From positions 62,001 through 126,000 of the forward strand of contig JAHCAM010000004.1 of the NCBI GenBank assembly GCA_019634895.1: a DNA stretch of 64,000 nt, written 5' to 3'. Position numbers and translations under genes: made by a program. The notes beneath the pieces are model-generated. The model was not told where the DNA came from. It ran no database searches and saw only the letters and a program-made list of their open reading frames with translations. This DNA is from Steroidobacteraceae bacterium. GTDB lineage: Bacteria; Pseudomonadota; Gammaproteobacteria; Steroidobacterales; Steroidobacteraceae. Below are positions 51,587 to 60,039 of the stretch, piece after piece. Position 1 is the first letter of the stretch. Every line of letters starts with the position of its first letter.

Positions 51587-53007
51587 TTGGGGATGTCGAT
51601 GGCGCGCTTGTCGGCGGCGAGCGCGGCTTCGTGCAGGGCCTCGGACAGGGTCGGATGGGCGTGGATCGTGCGCTGCAGGTCCTCGGAACTCGCGGCGTAC
51701 TCCATCGCCAGCACGGCCTCGGCTATGAGCTCGCCGGCCATCGGGCCGATCACATGCACGCCGAGGATTTCGTCGCTGCCGGCGTCCGCCACGATCTTGC
51801 AGAACCCGGCGCCCGCTTCCATCGCGCGCGCACGGCCGCTGGCCGCGAACGGAAAGCTGCCGGTCTTGATGGAGCGCCCCGCAGCCTTCGCCTGCTCCTC
51901 GGTGTGGCCGACCCAGGCGATCTCAGGCGCGGTGTAGATCACGGACGGGATGGTCCTGTAATTCACGTGGCCGTACTGGCCCGCGATCATGTCGGCGACG
52001 GCGACGCCCTCCTCCTTGCCCTTGTGCGCGAGCATCGGGCCGCGCACGCAGTCGCCGACCGCCCAGATGCCCTCCGCGCCGGTGCGGCAATGGTCGTCCA
52101 CCTGGATGAACCCGCGCTCGTCGAGCTTCACGCCGGTGCCCTCGCCCAGCAGATCCTTCGTGAATGGCCGCCGGCCGATCGCGACCACGAGGCGGTCCAC
52201 GACCAGGGTCTGCGCGCCCCTCGCATCCGAATAGCCGACGTGCACCCCGTCAGGGCGGACTTCGGCGCCCGTGACCTTGGCGCCCAGGCGGACGTCGAGG
52301 CCGAGCTTCTTGAAGTGGCGCGCCGCCTCCTTCGCGACTGCACCGTCCGCCATCGGCAGCAGCGCATCGAGCGCCTCCAGCACGACCGTCTCCGCGCCCA
52401 GGCGGCGCCAGACGCTGCCCAGTTCGAGCCCGATCACGCCCGCGCCGATCACGCACAACCGCTTCGGCACCTCGGCGAACTCGAGCGCGCCCCAGGAATC
52501 CACGATCCGCTCGCCGTCGAAGGCAACGCCGCGCAAGGGCATCGGCTCGGAACCCGAGGCCAGCACCACGTGCTTCGCCTGCAGCGTGCGCTTCGCGCCG
52601 TCGTGGCCGGTGAACTCGACCTTGCGCCCGGCGAGCAGCTTGCCGTGGCCCGTGAGCGGGGTGACGCCCGCCGCCTTGAAGAGCTGCAGGATGCCCTGCG
52701 TGCTGCCCCGCACGATCCCGGCCTTGCGCTTCTGCATGGCGGCGACGTCGAAGCCCACGCCGGACAAGGTGACGCCGTGGGCGGCGAACTCGTGCAGCGC
52801 GCGATGGTAGAGCTCGGAGGACTCCAGCAGCGCCTTCGACGGGATGCAGCCGGCGTTCAGGCAGGTGCCGCCGAAGGCCGTGCTGCCGTCGCGGTTCTTC
52901 CACTCGTCGATGCAGGCGACCGTGAGCTTGTTCTGGCCGGCGCGGATCGCGGCAGGATACCCGGCCGGGCCGCCGCCGATGACGATGACGTCGAATGAAT
53001 CGGTCAT
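51580..53007 (-). CDS. lpdA: Dihydrolipoyl dehydrogenase (E3)
   Basis: FAD-disulfide oxidoreductase that reoxidises dihydrolipoyl-SucB with NAD. 475 residues. FAD motif IGGGPAGYPAA, redox disulfide Cys49/Cys54 (GGTCLNAGCIPSKAL), NAD motif VIGAGVIGLELG, and catalytic His451 with Glu456 (HAHPTLSEALHE). It is third in the sucA-sucB-lpdA operon, 13 nt after sucB. No pyruvate dehydrogenase genes are in the window, so it may also serve other complexes. Confidence 0.97.
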   Translation of the reverse strand: MTDSFDVIVIGGGPAGYPAAIRAGQNKLTVACIDEWKNRDGSTAFGGTCLNAGCIPSKALLESSELYHRALHEFAAHGVTLSGVGFDVAAMQKRKAGIVRGSTQGILQLFKAAGVTPLTGHGKLLAGRKVEFTGHDGAKRTLQAKHVVLASGSEPMPLRGVAFDGERIVDSWGALEFAEVPKRLCVIGAGVIGLELGSVWRRLGAETVVLEALDALLPMADGAVAKEAARHFKKLGLDVRLGAKVTGAEVRPDGVHVGYSDARGAQTLVVDRLVVAIGRRPFTKDLLGEGTGVKLDERGFIQVDDHCRTGAEGIWAVGDCVRGPMLAHKGKEEGVAVADMIAGQYGHVNYRTIPSVIYTAPEIAWVGHTEEQAKAAGRSIKTGSFPFAASGRARAMEAGAGFCKIVADAGSDEILGVHVIGPMAGELIAEAVLAMEYAASSEDLQRTIHAHPTLSEALHEAALAADKRAIDIPNR

Positions 53008-53020
53008 GCTTGCGTTTCCT

Positions 53021-54235
53021 TCAGACCTGCAGCAGCAGGCGCGCGGGGTCCTCGAGCGTTTCCTTCACGGCCACCAGGAACTGCACGGCCTCGCGGCCGT
53101 CGATGATGCGGTGGTCGTAGGTCAGCGCGAGGTACATCATCGGCCGCACCACGACCTGCTCGCCGGCCGCCACCGGCCGCTGCTGGATCTTGTGCATGCC
53201 GAGGATCGCGCTCTGCGGCGCGTTGACGATGGGGGTGGACAGCAGCGAGCCGAACACCCCGCCATTGGTGATCGAGAACGTGCCGCCGGTCAGCTCCTCG
53301 AGGGTGATCGCGCCGCTGCGCGCGCGCTCGGCAAAGCCGGCGACGGCTTTCTCGATGTCTCCGAAGGCCATGCGGTCGGCGTCGCGCAGCACCGGCACGA
53401 TCAGGCCGCGGTCGGTCGAGACCGCGACGCCGATATCGTAGTACTCGTGGTAGACGATGTCGGCGCCCTCGACCGAGGCATTGATGACCGGAAAGCGGCC
53501 GAGCGCCGCGATGCAGGCCTTGACGAAGAACGACATGAACCCGAGCCGCACGCCGTGGCGCTGCTCGAACGGCTCCTTGTACTTCGCCCGCAGCGCCATC
53601 AGCGCCTGCATGTCGACCTCGTTGAAGGTGGTCAGCAGCGCCTGCGTGGCCTGCGCCTCGACCAGGCGCTGGGCGATGCGCGCGCGCAGGCGCGACATCG
53701 GCACGCGCTGATCCACCCGTCCGGCACTCGCGGGCGCCGCCGCCAGGTGCTGCGCCACGTCGCCCTTGGTGATGAGGCCGTCGCGGCCGCTGCCGGCAAT
53801 GTCCGCCGCCGCCAGCCGGTTTTCCTCGACCATGCGCCGGGCGGCCGGCGACAGCTTCGCGGCAGCCGGTTCTGCGCCCGGTGCGGCGGGCGTCACCGCT
53901 TTCGGCTCGGCGGTCCGGCGCGGTCCGGAAGGTGCGTCGGTTTTCGGCGCGGCTTTCGACTCCGCCTTCGGCGCCGGCTTCGCCGCCACGGCCGCGGAAG
54001 CGGCCTCGATGACCGCGAGCAGCTCGCCGCTGGTGACGGTCGCGCCTGCCGCCTTGTCCTGGGTCTTCAGCACGCCGGCAACCGGCGCCGGCACCTCGAG
54101 CACCACCTTGTCGGTCTCGAGGTCGGCGAGATTCTCGTCGCGTGCCACGGCGTCGCCCGGCTGCTTGTGCCAGGTGACGAGGGTCGCGTCGGCGACCGAC
54201 TCGGGCAGCTGCGGAACGCGGACTTCGGTGCTCAT
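53021..54235 (-). CDS. sucB: 2-oxoglutarate dehydrogenase E2 (dihydrolipoyl succinyltransferase)
   Basis: A 404-residue E2 core of the 2-oxoglutarate dehydrogenase complex. One lipoyl domain with lipoyl-Lys43 ([14 protein letters not shown]), an Ala/Pro/Lys-rich linker, an E3-binding domain ([30 protein letters not shown]), and the catalytic domain with His375 and Asp379 ([10 protein letters not shown]). The ATG overlaps the sucA stop by 4 nt. A longer open frame upstream (to 54976) is a sucA shadow. Confidence 0.97.
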   Translation of the reverse strand: MSTEVRVPQLPESVADATLVTWHKQPGDAVARDENLADLETDKVVLEVPAPVAGVLKTQDKAAGATVTSGELLAVIEAASAAVAAKPAPKAESKAAPKTDAPSGPRRTAEPKAVTPAAPGAEPAAAKLSPAARRMVEENRLAAADIAGSGRDGLITKGDVAQHLAAAPASAGRVDQRVPMSRLRARIAQRLVEAQATQALLTTFNEVDMQALMALRAKYKEPFEQRHGVRLGFMSFFVKACIAALGRFPVINASVEGADIVYHEYYDIGVAVSTDRGLIVPVLRDADRMAFGDIEKAVAGFAERARSGAITLEELTGGTFSITNGGVFGSLLSTPIVNAPQSAILGMHKIQQRPVAAGEQVVVRPMMYLALTYDHRIIDGREAVQFLVAVKETLEDPARLLLQV

Positions 54236-57096
54236 GAACCCTTCCTGCGGGAAGCGACGGTCAGCCGGTGCGTCTCGCGGTGCGTGGTCTCGGTGTCGGG
54301 AGAATACAGCGCCGCCGCAACCAGGTTCTCCTGCTCGCGCAGGTGCAGCGCATGCAGGCCCGTGGCCGGGGCCGCCGCCCCCTCGCGGCCGGCGTAGAGC
54401 AGCTCCTGGCCGGGCAGCAGCCCCGCCTGCAGGCGGTGCCGGATCTGGTACCAGGCACCCTGGTTCTGAGGCTCCTCCTGGCACCAGACGACCTGCCGCG
54501 CCGCCGCGTAGCGGGCGACCACGGCGTGGAACTCGTCCGCGGGAAACGGGTAGAGCTGCTCGACGCGCACCAGCGCGACGTCGGTCGCCTGGTCGGCACG
54601 GCGGCGGTCGAGCAGGTCGTAGTAGACCTTGCCGCTGCACAGCACCAGGCGGCGCACGCCCGCGGGGTCGATCGCGTCCAGTTCGTCGATGACCGCGTGG
54701 AAATGCCCGGCCGCCAGGTCCGCCATGGTCGATGACGAGTGCTTGTGCCGCAGCAGGCTCTTCGGCGTCATCACCACCAGCGGCTTGCGCAGCGCACGCA
54801 GCATCTGCCGGCGCAGCAGGTGGAACATCTGCGCCGGCGTCGACGGCGCGCAGACCTGGATGTTGAGCTCGGCGCTGAGCTGCAGGAAGCGCTCCAGGCG
54901 CGCCGAGCTGTGCTCGGGACCCTGCCCTTCGTAGCCATGCGGCAGGAACAGCGTGATGCCGGAGAGCCTGCCCCACTTCGCCTCGCCTGAGGCGATGAAC
55001 TGGTCGATGATCACCTGCGCGCCGTTGGCGAAATCGCCGAACTGGCCTTCCCAGATCACCAGGGCCTCCGGGTCCGTCGTCGAGTAGCCATACTCGAAGC
55101 CGAGCACGGCCTCCTCGGAAAGCACGGAATCGATGACGTCGAGGCGGGCCCCGGCGGCAGCAGTCTGCGCCAGCGGCAGGTGTGTGCGCCCCGAGGCCTG
55201 GTCGTGCCAGACCGCGTGGCGATGGAAGAAGGTGCCGCGCGCCGTGTCCTGCCCGCAGAGGCGCACGTGGAAGCCGTCGGCGAGCAGGGTCGCGTATGCG
55301 AGCGTCTCGGCGGCGCCCCAGTCGAGCGGCGCCTCGTCCGCATACATGCGCCGCCGGTCCTCGACGATGCGCGCCACGCGCGGGTGCAGCGTGAAACCTG
55401 CCGGAACGGCGGTCAGCGCGGCCGCCAGCGCCTGCAGGCGCTGCGCTGCGACGCCGGTGGCGGGCGCCTCGGACCAGTCGGCGGTCAGGTGCCGGGTCCA
55501 GTCCACGGTAAAGCGGTTGCCGGAAGTGCCCGCGAACGCCCGCGCCTGGGGCCGGCCCTCGTCCAGGCCGCGGCGATACTCCTCGGCCATCTGCGCCGCC
55601 TGGCCTTCGTCCAGGATGCCGTCCTGCTCGAGCTGCCGGCCGTAGATCTGGCGCGCGGTCGGGTGCTTGCGGATCGCCTGGTACATCAGCGGCTGCGTGG
55701 CCGCCGGCTCGTCGGCCTCGTTGTGGCCGTGCCGGCGATAGCAGACCAGGTCGATCACGACGTCCTTGTGGAAGGTCATGCGGTAATCGAGCGCAAGCCG
55801 CGTGGCGGACACGACCGCCTCCGGATCGTCGGCGTTCACGTGGAAGATCGGCGCCTCCACCATCTTGGCGACGTCGCTGCAGTAGGGCGTCGAGCGCGCG
55901 TCCGCCGGTTCGCTGGTCGTGAAGCCGACCTGGTTGTTGACGATCACGTGCAGCGTGCCGCCGGTCGTGAAGCCGCGCGCCTGCGACAGCTGCAGGGTCT
56001 CCATCACGACGCCCTGCCCCGCGAAGGCGGCATCGCCGTGGACCAGCAGCGGCAGCACGCGGTCGCGGGCGGCCTCGCCGCGCCGGTCCTGGCGCGCGCG
56101 GACCGAGCCCTCGACCACCGCGTTCACGACCTCGAGGTGCGAGGGATTGAACGCCAGCACCACGTGCACGTTGCCGCCCGGCGTGCGCAGGTCGGCGGAG
56201 AAACCCTTGTGATACTTGACGTCGCCGGAGCCCCTGAGCTCATCCAGGTCCACCTGACCCTCGAATTCCGAGAACAGCATGGCGGGGGGCTTGCCGAGCA
56301 CGTTGACCAGCACGTTGAGACGGCCACGGTGCGCCATGCCGATCACGATTTCCTCGACGCCCTGTCCGCCCGCGCGCTGGATGACGTCGTCCAGCAGCGG
56401 GATCAGCGCATCCGCTCCTTCGAGCGAGAATCGCTTCTGGCCGACGTACCTGGTGTGCAGGTAGCGTTCGAGGCCTTCCGCGACCGAAAGTTGCCACAGC
56501 AGGTTGAGGCGTTCTTCACGGCTGAACGCCTGCTGCAGGCGTCCTTGCCGGAAGCGGTCCTGCAACCACAGGCGCTCTTCGCTGGTGGTGACGTGCGCAA
56601 ACTCCGCGCCGATGCGCCCGCCGTAGACCTGCCGAAGCTGCCTCAGGATGTCGCGCAGCTTCATCTGCTGGTCGACGCCGCCGCTGCGAATGCCGGTATA
56701 GAACTCGGTGTCCAGGTCGGCATCCGTCAGGCCGACGTTGGCGGGATCGAGCACCTTCGGGACCGGGCGGCTCATCAGCGCGAGCGGGTCGATGTCCGCG
56801 ATCAGGTGGCCGCGGTTGGCGTAGAACTGGATCAGCCGGGAGACGGCTGCCTGCTTTTCGGTGTCGCCGGCGGCCGGCGCCGTGGCCAGAGCCGCCGGGC
56901 GAAACCCCGGGTGCGCGGCCGGCGTCACCCGCGGCTGGCGCCGGGCCTCGACACCGAGTCTTTCGAAGAACTGGCGCCACGCGGGAGCCAGCGACGCCGG
57001 GGAATCGAGGTACTGCTCGTAGAGGGCTTCGAGGTACGGCGCTTGCGAACTGGCGAAAGGACTCGACTCGACCAGCTCGCGAAGGGAACGGCTCAT
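54232..57096 (-). CDS. sucA: 2-oxoglutarate dehydrogenase E1
   Basis: Thiamin-diphosphate E1 that decarboxylates 2-oxoglutarate to succinyl-SucB. 954 residues (E. coli 933), with the N-terminal SucB-binding helix ([22 protein letters not shown]), the TPP-binding [28 protein letters not shown] and NNQVGFTTS strings, and the C-terminal [10 protein letters not shown]. First gene of sucA-sucB-lpdA. A TATAAT box is 10 nt before the ATG on the minus strand, and a dyad at 57111-57128 covers that box. Confidence 0.97.
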   Translation of the reverse strand: MSRSLRELVESSPFASSQAPYLEALYEQYLDSPASLAPAWRQFFERLGVEARRQPRVTPAAHPGFRPAALATAPAAGDTEKQAAVSRLIQFYANRGHLIADIDPLALMSRPVPKVLDPANVGLTDADLDTEFYTGIRSGGVDQQMKLRDILRQLRQVYGGRIGAEFAHVTTSEERLWLQDRFRQGRLQQAFSREERLNLLWQLSVAEGLERYLHTRYVGQKRFSLEGADALIPLLDDVIQRAGGQGVEEIVIGMAHRGRLNVLVNVLGKPPAMLFSEFEGQVDLDELRGSGDVKYHKGFSADLRTPGGNVHVVLAFNPSHLEVVNAVVEGSVRARQDRRGEAARDRVLPLLVHGDAAFAGQGVVMETLQLSQARGFTTGGTLHVIVNNQVGFTTSEPADARSTPYCSDVAKMVEAPIFHVNADDPEAVVSATRLALDYRMTFHKDVVIDLVCYRRHGHNEADEPAATQPLMYQAIRKHPTARQIYGRQLEQDGILDEGQAAQMAEEYRRGLDEGRPQARAFAGTSGNRFTVDWTRHLTADWSEAPATGVAAQRLQALAAALTAVPAGFTLHPRVARIVEDRRRMYADEAPLDWGAAETLAYATLLADGFHVRLCGQDTARGTFFHRHAVWHDQASGRTHLPLAQTAAAGARLDVIDSVLSEEAVLGFEYGYSTTDPEALVIWEGQFGDFANGAQVIIDQFIASGEAKWGRLSGITLFLPHGYEGQGPEHSSARLERFLQLSAELNIQVCAPSTPAQMFHLLRRQMLRALRKPLVVMTPKSLLRHKHSSSTMADLAAGHFHAVIDELDAIDPAGVRRLVLCSGKVYYDLLDRRRADQATDVALVRVEQLYPFPADEFHAVVARYAAARQVVWCQEEPQNQGAWYQIRHRLQAGLLPGQELLYAGREGAAAPATGLHALHLREQENLVAAALYSPDTETTHRETHRLTVASRRKGS

Positions 57097-57106
57097 TGCC
57101 TGCAGA

Positions 57107-57112
57107 ATTATA
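57107..57112 (-). promoter_or_regulatory. -10 element of the sucA operon
   Basis: Minus-strand TATAAT, 10 nt before the sucA ATG. The start would be near 57100, giving a leader of about 4 nt and no ribosome site. The upstream hexamer 17 nt away (CTTTCC) is not a recognisable -35. Confidence 0.5.
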
Positions 57113-57128
57113 CCGGACCAAACCGGTA
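57111..57128. promoter_or_regulatory. Inverted repeat over the sucA promoter
   Basis: TACCGG-ACCAAA-CCGGTA: 6-bp perfect arms 6 bp apart (18 bp in all). It overlaps the -10 box and the spacer of the sucA promoter, a placement typical of a repressor operator. No matching regulator was found in the window. Confidence 0.45.
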
Positions 57129-57166
57129 CGGAAAGGAAGAACGATCAGCAGCTTACGCGCGGAATC

Positions 57167-57242
57167 TGGCGCCCCGGGCCGGAGTTGAACCGACGACCTG
57201 CCGCTTAGGAGGCGGCCGCTCTATCCACTGAGCTACCGGGGC
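57167..57242 (-). tRNA. tRNA-Arg (CCT)
   Basis: A 76-nt cloverleaf on the minus strand: acceptor GCCCCGG/CCGGGGC, D arm GCTCAGTGGATAGAGC, anticodon loop CTCCTAA (anticodon CCT), T arm GTCGGTTCAACTCCGGC, and encoded CCA at 57169-57167. It lies upstream of sucA on the same strand. Confidence 0.97.
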
Positions 57243-57267
57243 GGCGCGGGCGCAATCTTACCCGGGA

Positions 57268-57285
57268 CCGGCCCTCGCGGGCCGG
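57268..57285. terminator. GC hairpin between histone-like gene and tRNA-Arg
   Basis: CCGGCCC, loop TCGC, GGGCCGG: perfect 7-bp stem 28 nt past the stop of the histone-like gene. It is flanked by ACCCGGG/CCCGGGT-like outer arms that could lengthen the stem. No U-run on the minus strand. Likely terminator of the basic-protein gene. Confidence 0.45.
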
Positions 57286-57313
57286 CCCGGTTCTTTGCCT
57301 TTCGCGAGGCGCT

Positions 57314-57667
57314 TCAGGCCGCCTGTGCGGGTGCGGTCACCTGCTGCGGCTTCGGCTCCGCCAGCGACGACTCGACCGCGGTGGTCGCCTGTTCGACCTT
57401 CTCCGCTGCCGTGCTGACCGCCTGGCTCGCCACCTTCTCCACCGTGCGGGTCGCCTGGCGTACCGTCCTCGCGGTGGTCTTGATCGCACCCTGCGCCTTG
57501 CGCTTGGCCACCTTGACGGTCTTGCGCGCGACTCGCGCGGCCCTGCGCGCCGCCTTGCGCACGGTCTTGCGCGGGGACGCGGCCTTGCGCGCGAACTTGC
57601 GCTTCGCCTTGACGACGCGGCGCTTGGCGCGTTTCACGGCCTTCTTTGCCTTCTTCCTGGCTGCCAT
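57314..57667 (-). CDS. Histone-H1-like basic protein
   Basis: A 117-residue protein: the first 80 or so residues are almost all Lys, Arg, Ala and Val in short (K/R)A-rich repeats (AKKAVKRAKRRVVKAKRKFARKAAS), the last 35 turn Ser/Thr/Glu/Ala-rich. This is the composition of bacterial H1/AlgP-like or Lys-Ala-rich nucleoid proteins, so DNA binding or compaction is the likely role; no enzyme domain. GGAGTG precedes the ATG. It lies alone between tRNA-Arg and tRNA-Ala on the same strand. Confidence 0.82.
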   Translation of the reverse strand: MAARKKAKKAVKRAKRRVVKAKRKFARKAASPRKTVRKAARRAARVARKTVKVAKRKAQGAIKTTARTVRQATRTVEKVASQAVSTAAEKVEQATTAVESSLAEPKPQQVTAPAQAA

Positions 57668-57774
57668 CTGGAATCACTCCGAATCTGGTTTGGGGGATGC
57701 GCGCCGCCGGCGCGACGCTCACGACCACGCTAGGACGCGGGTCCTGCGCTGTCAATCGGCAAAAGACGGGAAAT

Positions 57775-57850
<76 letters not shown>

Positions 57851-57949
57851 ACGTACGAGGGGCGGGATTGTAAAGACCCCTCGCTGGGCCAGCAAGCAAA
57901 GCCGCCCCGCGCAGACGGCGGCGGCGGCCTGGTGTACCGTTGGCACGGC

Positions 57950-58417
57950 ATGCGCATCCGCGACGCGACCCTGGCCGATTTCGACTTCATCGTGCGCGCC
58001 AATCAGGCCTTGGCCGCGGAAACCGAGGATCTTGCCCTGGATCCAGGGCTGGTCGGGCCGGGGGTCCGGGCAGTGCTCGACGACCCGTCGCTCGGTCACT
58101 ATTACCTGGCCGAGCTCGACGGCCGTCCGGTCGGCCAGCTATTGACCACCTTCGAATGGAGCGACTGGCGCAACGGCCTGCTGTTGTGGATCCAGTCCGT
58201 GTACGTCCTGCCGGGGGCCCGCGGCCAGGGCGCTTTCCGGGCGCTGTTCCGGCACCTGGCGGAGCTGGCGCGCGCGGATTCCCGCATCTGCGGCATCCGG
58301 CTCTACGTCGATCGGCACAATGAGCGTGCGCAGGTGGTCTACGGCCGCCTGGGCATGCACCTGTCCAACTACGCGGTGATGGAGGTCGTCTACCGCGGCC
58401 CGGAATCACGCGCCTGA
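57950..58417 (+). CDS. GNAT family N-acetyltransferase
   Basis: A 155-residue GNAT acetyltransferase beginning MRIRDATLADFDFIVRANQALA. The acetyl-CoA loop is WIQSVYVLPGARGQGAFRALFRHL (ARGQGA), followed by LYVDRHNERAQVVYGRLGM. Substrate unknown. An upstream GTG (57932) would add six residues (MYRWHG) but the ATG fits the family better; neither has a good ribosome site. The peroxiredoxin gene follows after 9 nt. Confidence 0.85.
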   Translation: MRIRDATLADFDFIVRANQALAAETEDLALDPGLVGPGVRAVLDDPSLGHYYLAELDGRPVGQLLTTFEWSDWRNGLLLWIQSVYVLPGARGQGAFRALFRHLAELARADSRICGIRLYVDRHNERAQVVYGRLGMHLSNYAVMEVVYRGPESRA

Positions 58418-58426
58418 GGTATTCCC

Positions 58427-58891
58427 ATGCTCGCTGCCGGCGAAATCGCGCCCGACTTCACCCTGCCCGACCATGACGGCCGCAAGCGCGGCCTGCGCGA
58501 GCTGCAGGGCGGCGGCGCGCTGATCCTCTATTTCTATCCGGCGGATTTCACGCCGGGATGTACGAAAGAGGCCTGCGACCTGCGCGACCTGCACGCGAAG
58601 ATCCTCTCGGCGGGGCTCAAGGTGGTCGGCATCAGCCCGCAGTCGCCGGACAGCCACCGGCGCTTTCGCGAGCAGCATTCGCTGCCGTTCACGCTGCTCT
58701 CCGACGAGCAGAAGAACGTGATCCGCGCCTACGACGTGGACGGCCCGCTCGGCATCGGCGTGCGCCGCGCGACGTACCTGCTGGACGCGAAGGGGAAGAT
58801 CGTGGATGCCGTGCTCGCCGACCTGCGCATCGGCCGGCACCAGGAATTCGTGCAGAACGCGATCGCGGCTAGGGAAGGTCGAAACGCGTGA
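58427..58891 (+). CDS. bcp: BCP-type peroxiredoxin
   Basis: Thioredoxin-dependent thiol peroxidase of the BCP/PrxQ group, 154 residues. Peroxidatic Cys45 and resolving Cys50 (DFTPGCTKEACDLRD), the same numbers as in E. coli BCP. It reduces organic hydroperoxides. The 3' end overlaps the convergent histidine-phosphatase gene by 23 nt. Confidence 0.93.
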   Translation: MLAAGEIAPDFTLPDHDGRKRGLRELQGGGALILYFYPADFTPGCTKEACDLRDLHAKILSAGLKVVGISPQSPDSHRRFREQHSLPFTLLSDEQKNVIRAYDVDGPLGIGVRRATYLLDAKGKIVDAVLADLRIGRHQEFVQNAIAAREGRNA

Positions 58892-59429
58892 CCGCCGCGC
58901 GGCTGAAGCGCGGCACCGCGACGACGTAGACCACGCCGTACTCCTGCTCGGACATCTCCGGGATCTTGCGCCCGGACAATTCCTCGACCAGTGCGGGCAC
59001 GGTATTGGAATGCCCGACGATCAATACCCGCCCGCCGCGATACTCGCCGAGTGCGCGCCGTGCCGCGCGCTTGCTGTCCTGCGCCGGCACCACGATCACC
59101 GGGATGCCCAGCCGGTTCGCCAGCGGGCGCACGGTGTCCTGGGTGCGCTTGAACTCGCTGACGATGATGCAGTCGAGGCCCAGCTCTTTCGGTGCGCGGC
59201 CGAAATACTCGGCGAGCACCAGCGCGCGGTTCTCGCCGACCGGCGACAGCGGCGGGTCGTCGCCCGGAATCGCCGCCTTCTCCGCATGGCGCATGACGAA
59301 GACGGTGGTGGTGGACGCCGCCGACAGCAGCCAGGCCCCGAGCGCCAGCAGCACGACGCCCGCCAGCGCCGCGATCCACACCGGCGCCAGGAACGGCCGG
59401 CGGCGCATGCTGGCGTATTCTTTGCGCAT
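58869..59429 (-). CDS. Membrane-anchored histidine phosphatase (phosphoglycerate-mutase-like)
   Basis: A 186-residue protein: a membrane helix at about 17-37 (VWIAALAGVVLLALGAWLL), then a histidine-phosphatase domain with the catalytic FVMRHAEKA near 45-53 and second His in IVGHSNTVPALVEELSG. Such proteins dephosphorylate small phosphates or proteins; the target is unknown, and anchoring suggests a periplasmic site. ATG 59429 or 59408 may be used. It is divergent from the MocA-like gene, whose first ATG (59428) overlaps ATG 59429 head-to-head. Confidence 0.85.
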   Translation of the reverse strand: MRKEYASMRRRPFLAPVWIAALAGVVLLALGAWLLSAASTTTVFVMRHAEKAAIPGDDPPLSPVGENRALVLAEYFGRAPKELGLDCIIVSEFKRTQDTVRPLANRLGIPVIVVPAQDSKRAARRALGEYRGGRVLIVGHSNTVPALVEELSGRKIPEMSEQEYGVVYVVAVPRFSRAAVTRFDLP

Positions 59430-59442
59430 GGGGTCGATGATA
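59416..59442. promoter_or_regulatory. Crossed -10 elements at the phosphatase/MocA start region
   Basis: Plus-strand TATTCT (59416-59421) points to a start near 59428; minus-strand TATCAT (59442-59437) points to a start near 59430. Each -10-like box lies inside the other gene's coding region, and both predicted starts fall on the overlapping CATG that contains both possible first ATGs. Confidence 0.35.
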
Positions 59443-60033
59443 CTCCGGCCGTGGGTCGTGGTTCTGGCCGCGGGCGGTTCGCGCCGGTTCGGCGGACCCA
59501 AGCTGCTGGCGCGTATCGGCGGCGAGTCACTCCTGCGGCGCGTACTGCGGGCGGCGCTGGGCTGCCGGCCGGCGGGCTGCGTCGTGGTGCTGGGCGCGCG
59601 GGCGGATCGCCTGCGACGCGAACTCCACGCCTGGCCGGTGCGTGTCGTCGTCAACGGCCGCTGGCGCACGGGACTTTCCAGTTCGATCCGGGCGGGTATT
59701 GCCGCACTCCCACGCGGAGCGCCGGCTGCAATCATGCTGCTCGCTGACCAGGTGGCCGTCGGGCCGGCCGAGCTTGCGCTGCTGATCGCGGCCTGGCGGC
59801 GCGACCCGCGCGCGATCGTCGCCGCCCGTGCGGGGGAAGTTTCGGGGCCGCCGGCGCTGTTTCCGCGCCGTACCTTCGCCGACCTGAGGAAACTGCGCGG
59901 AGACTCCGGGGCGAAGCAGCTGATCAGGGACCCGTTTCGGCACGTCGTCGTCGTCGAGCTGCCTGGCGCCGCCAGCGACGTGGACCGGCCCCGGGACCTG
60001 CGGCGGCTGCGCCGGCCGCGCGTGCTATCGTGA
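59437..60033 (+). CDS. MocA-like nucleotidyltransferase
   Basis: A 198-residue nucleotidyltransferase of the MobA/MocA type. The N-terminal NTP loop is VVLAAGGSRRFGGPKLLA at about 8-25, and the magnesium-binding LLADQV and substrate string SGPPALFPRRTFADLRKLRGDSGAKQLI follow. MocA makes molybdopterin cytosine dinucleotide for xanthine-dehydrogenase-type enzymes; none of those are in the window (MsrP uses plain MPT). An upstream ATG (59428) would add MGS. The unknown exported-protein gene follows 6 nt after the stop. Confidence 0.85.
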   Translation: MILRPWVVVLAAGGSRRFGGPKLLARIGGESLLRRVLRAALGCRPAGCVVVLGARADRLRRELHAWPVRVVVNGRWRTGLSSSIRAGIAALPRGAPAAIMLLADQVAVGPAELALLIAAWRRDPRAIVAARAGEVSGPPALFPRRTFADLRKLRGDSGAKQLIRDPFRHVVVVELPGAASDVDRPRDLRRLRRPRVLS

Positions 60034-60039
60034 GAAGAA

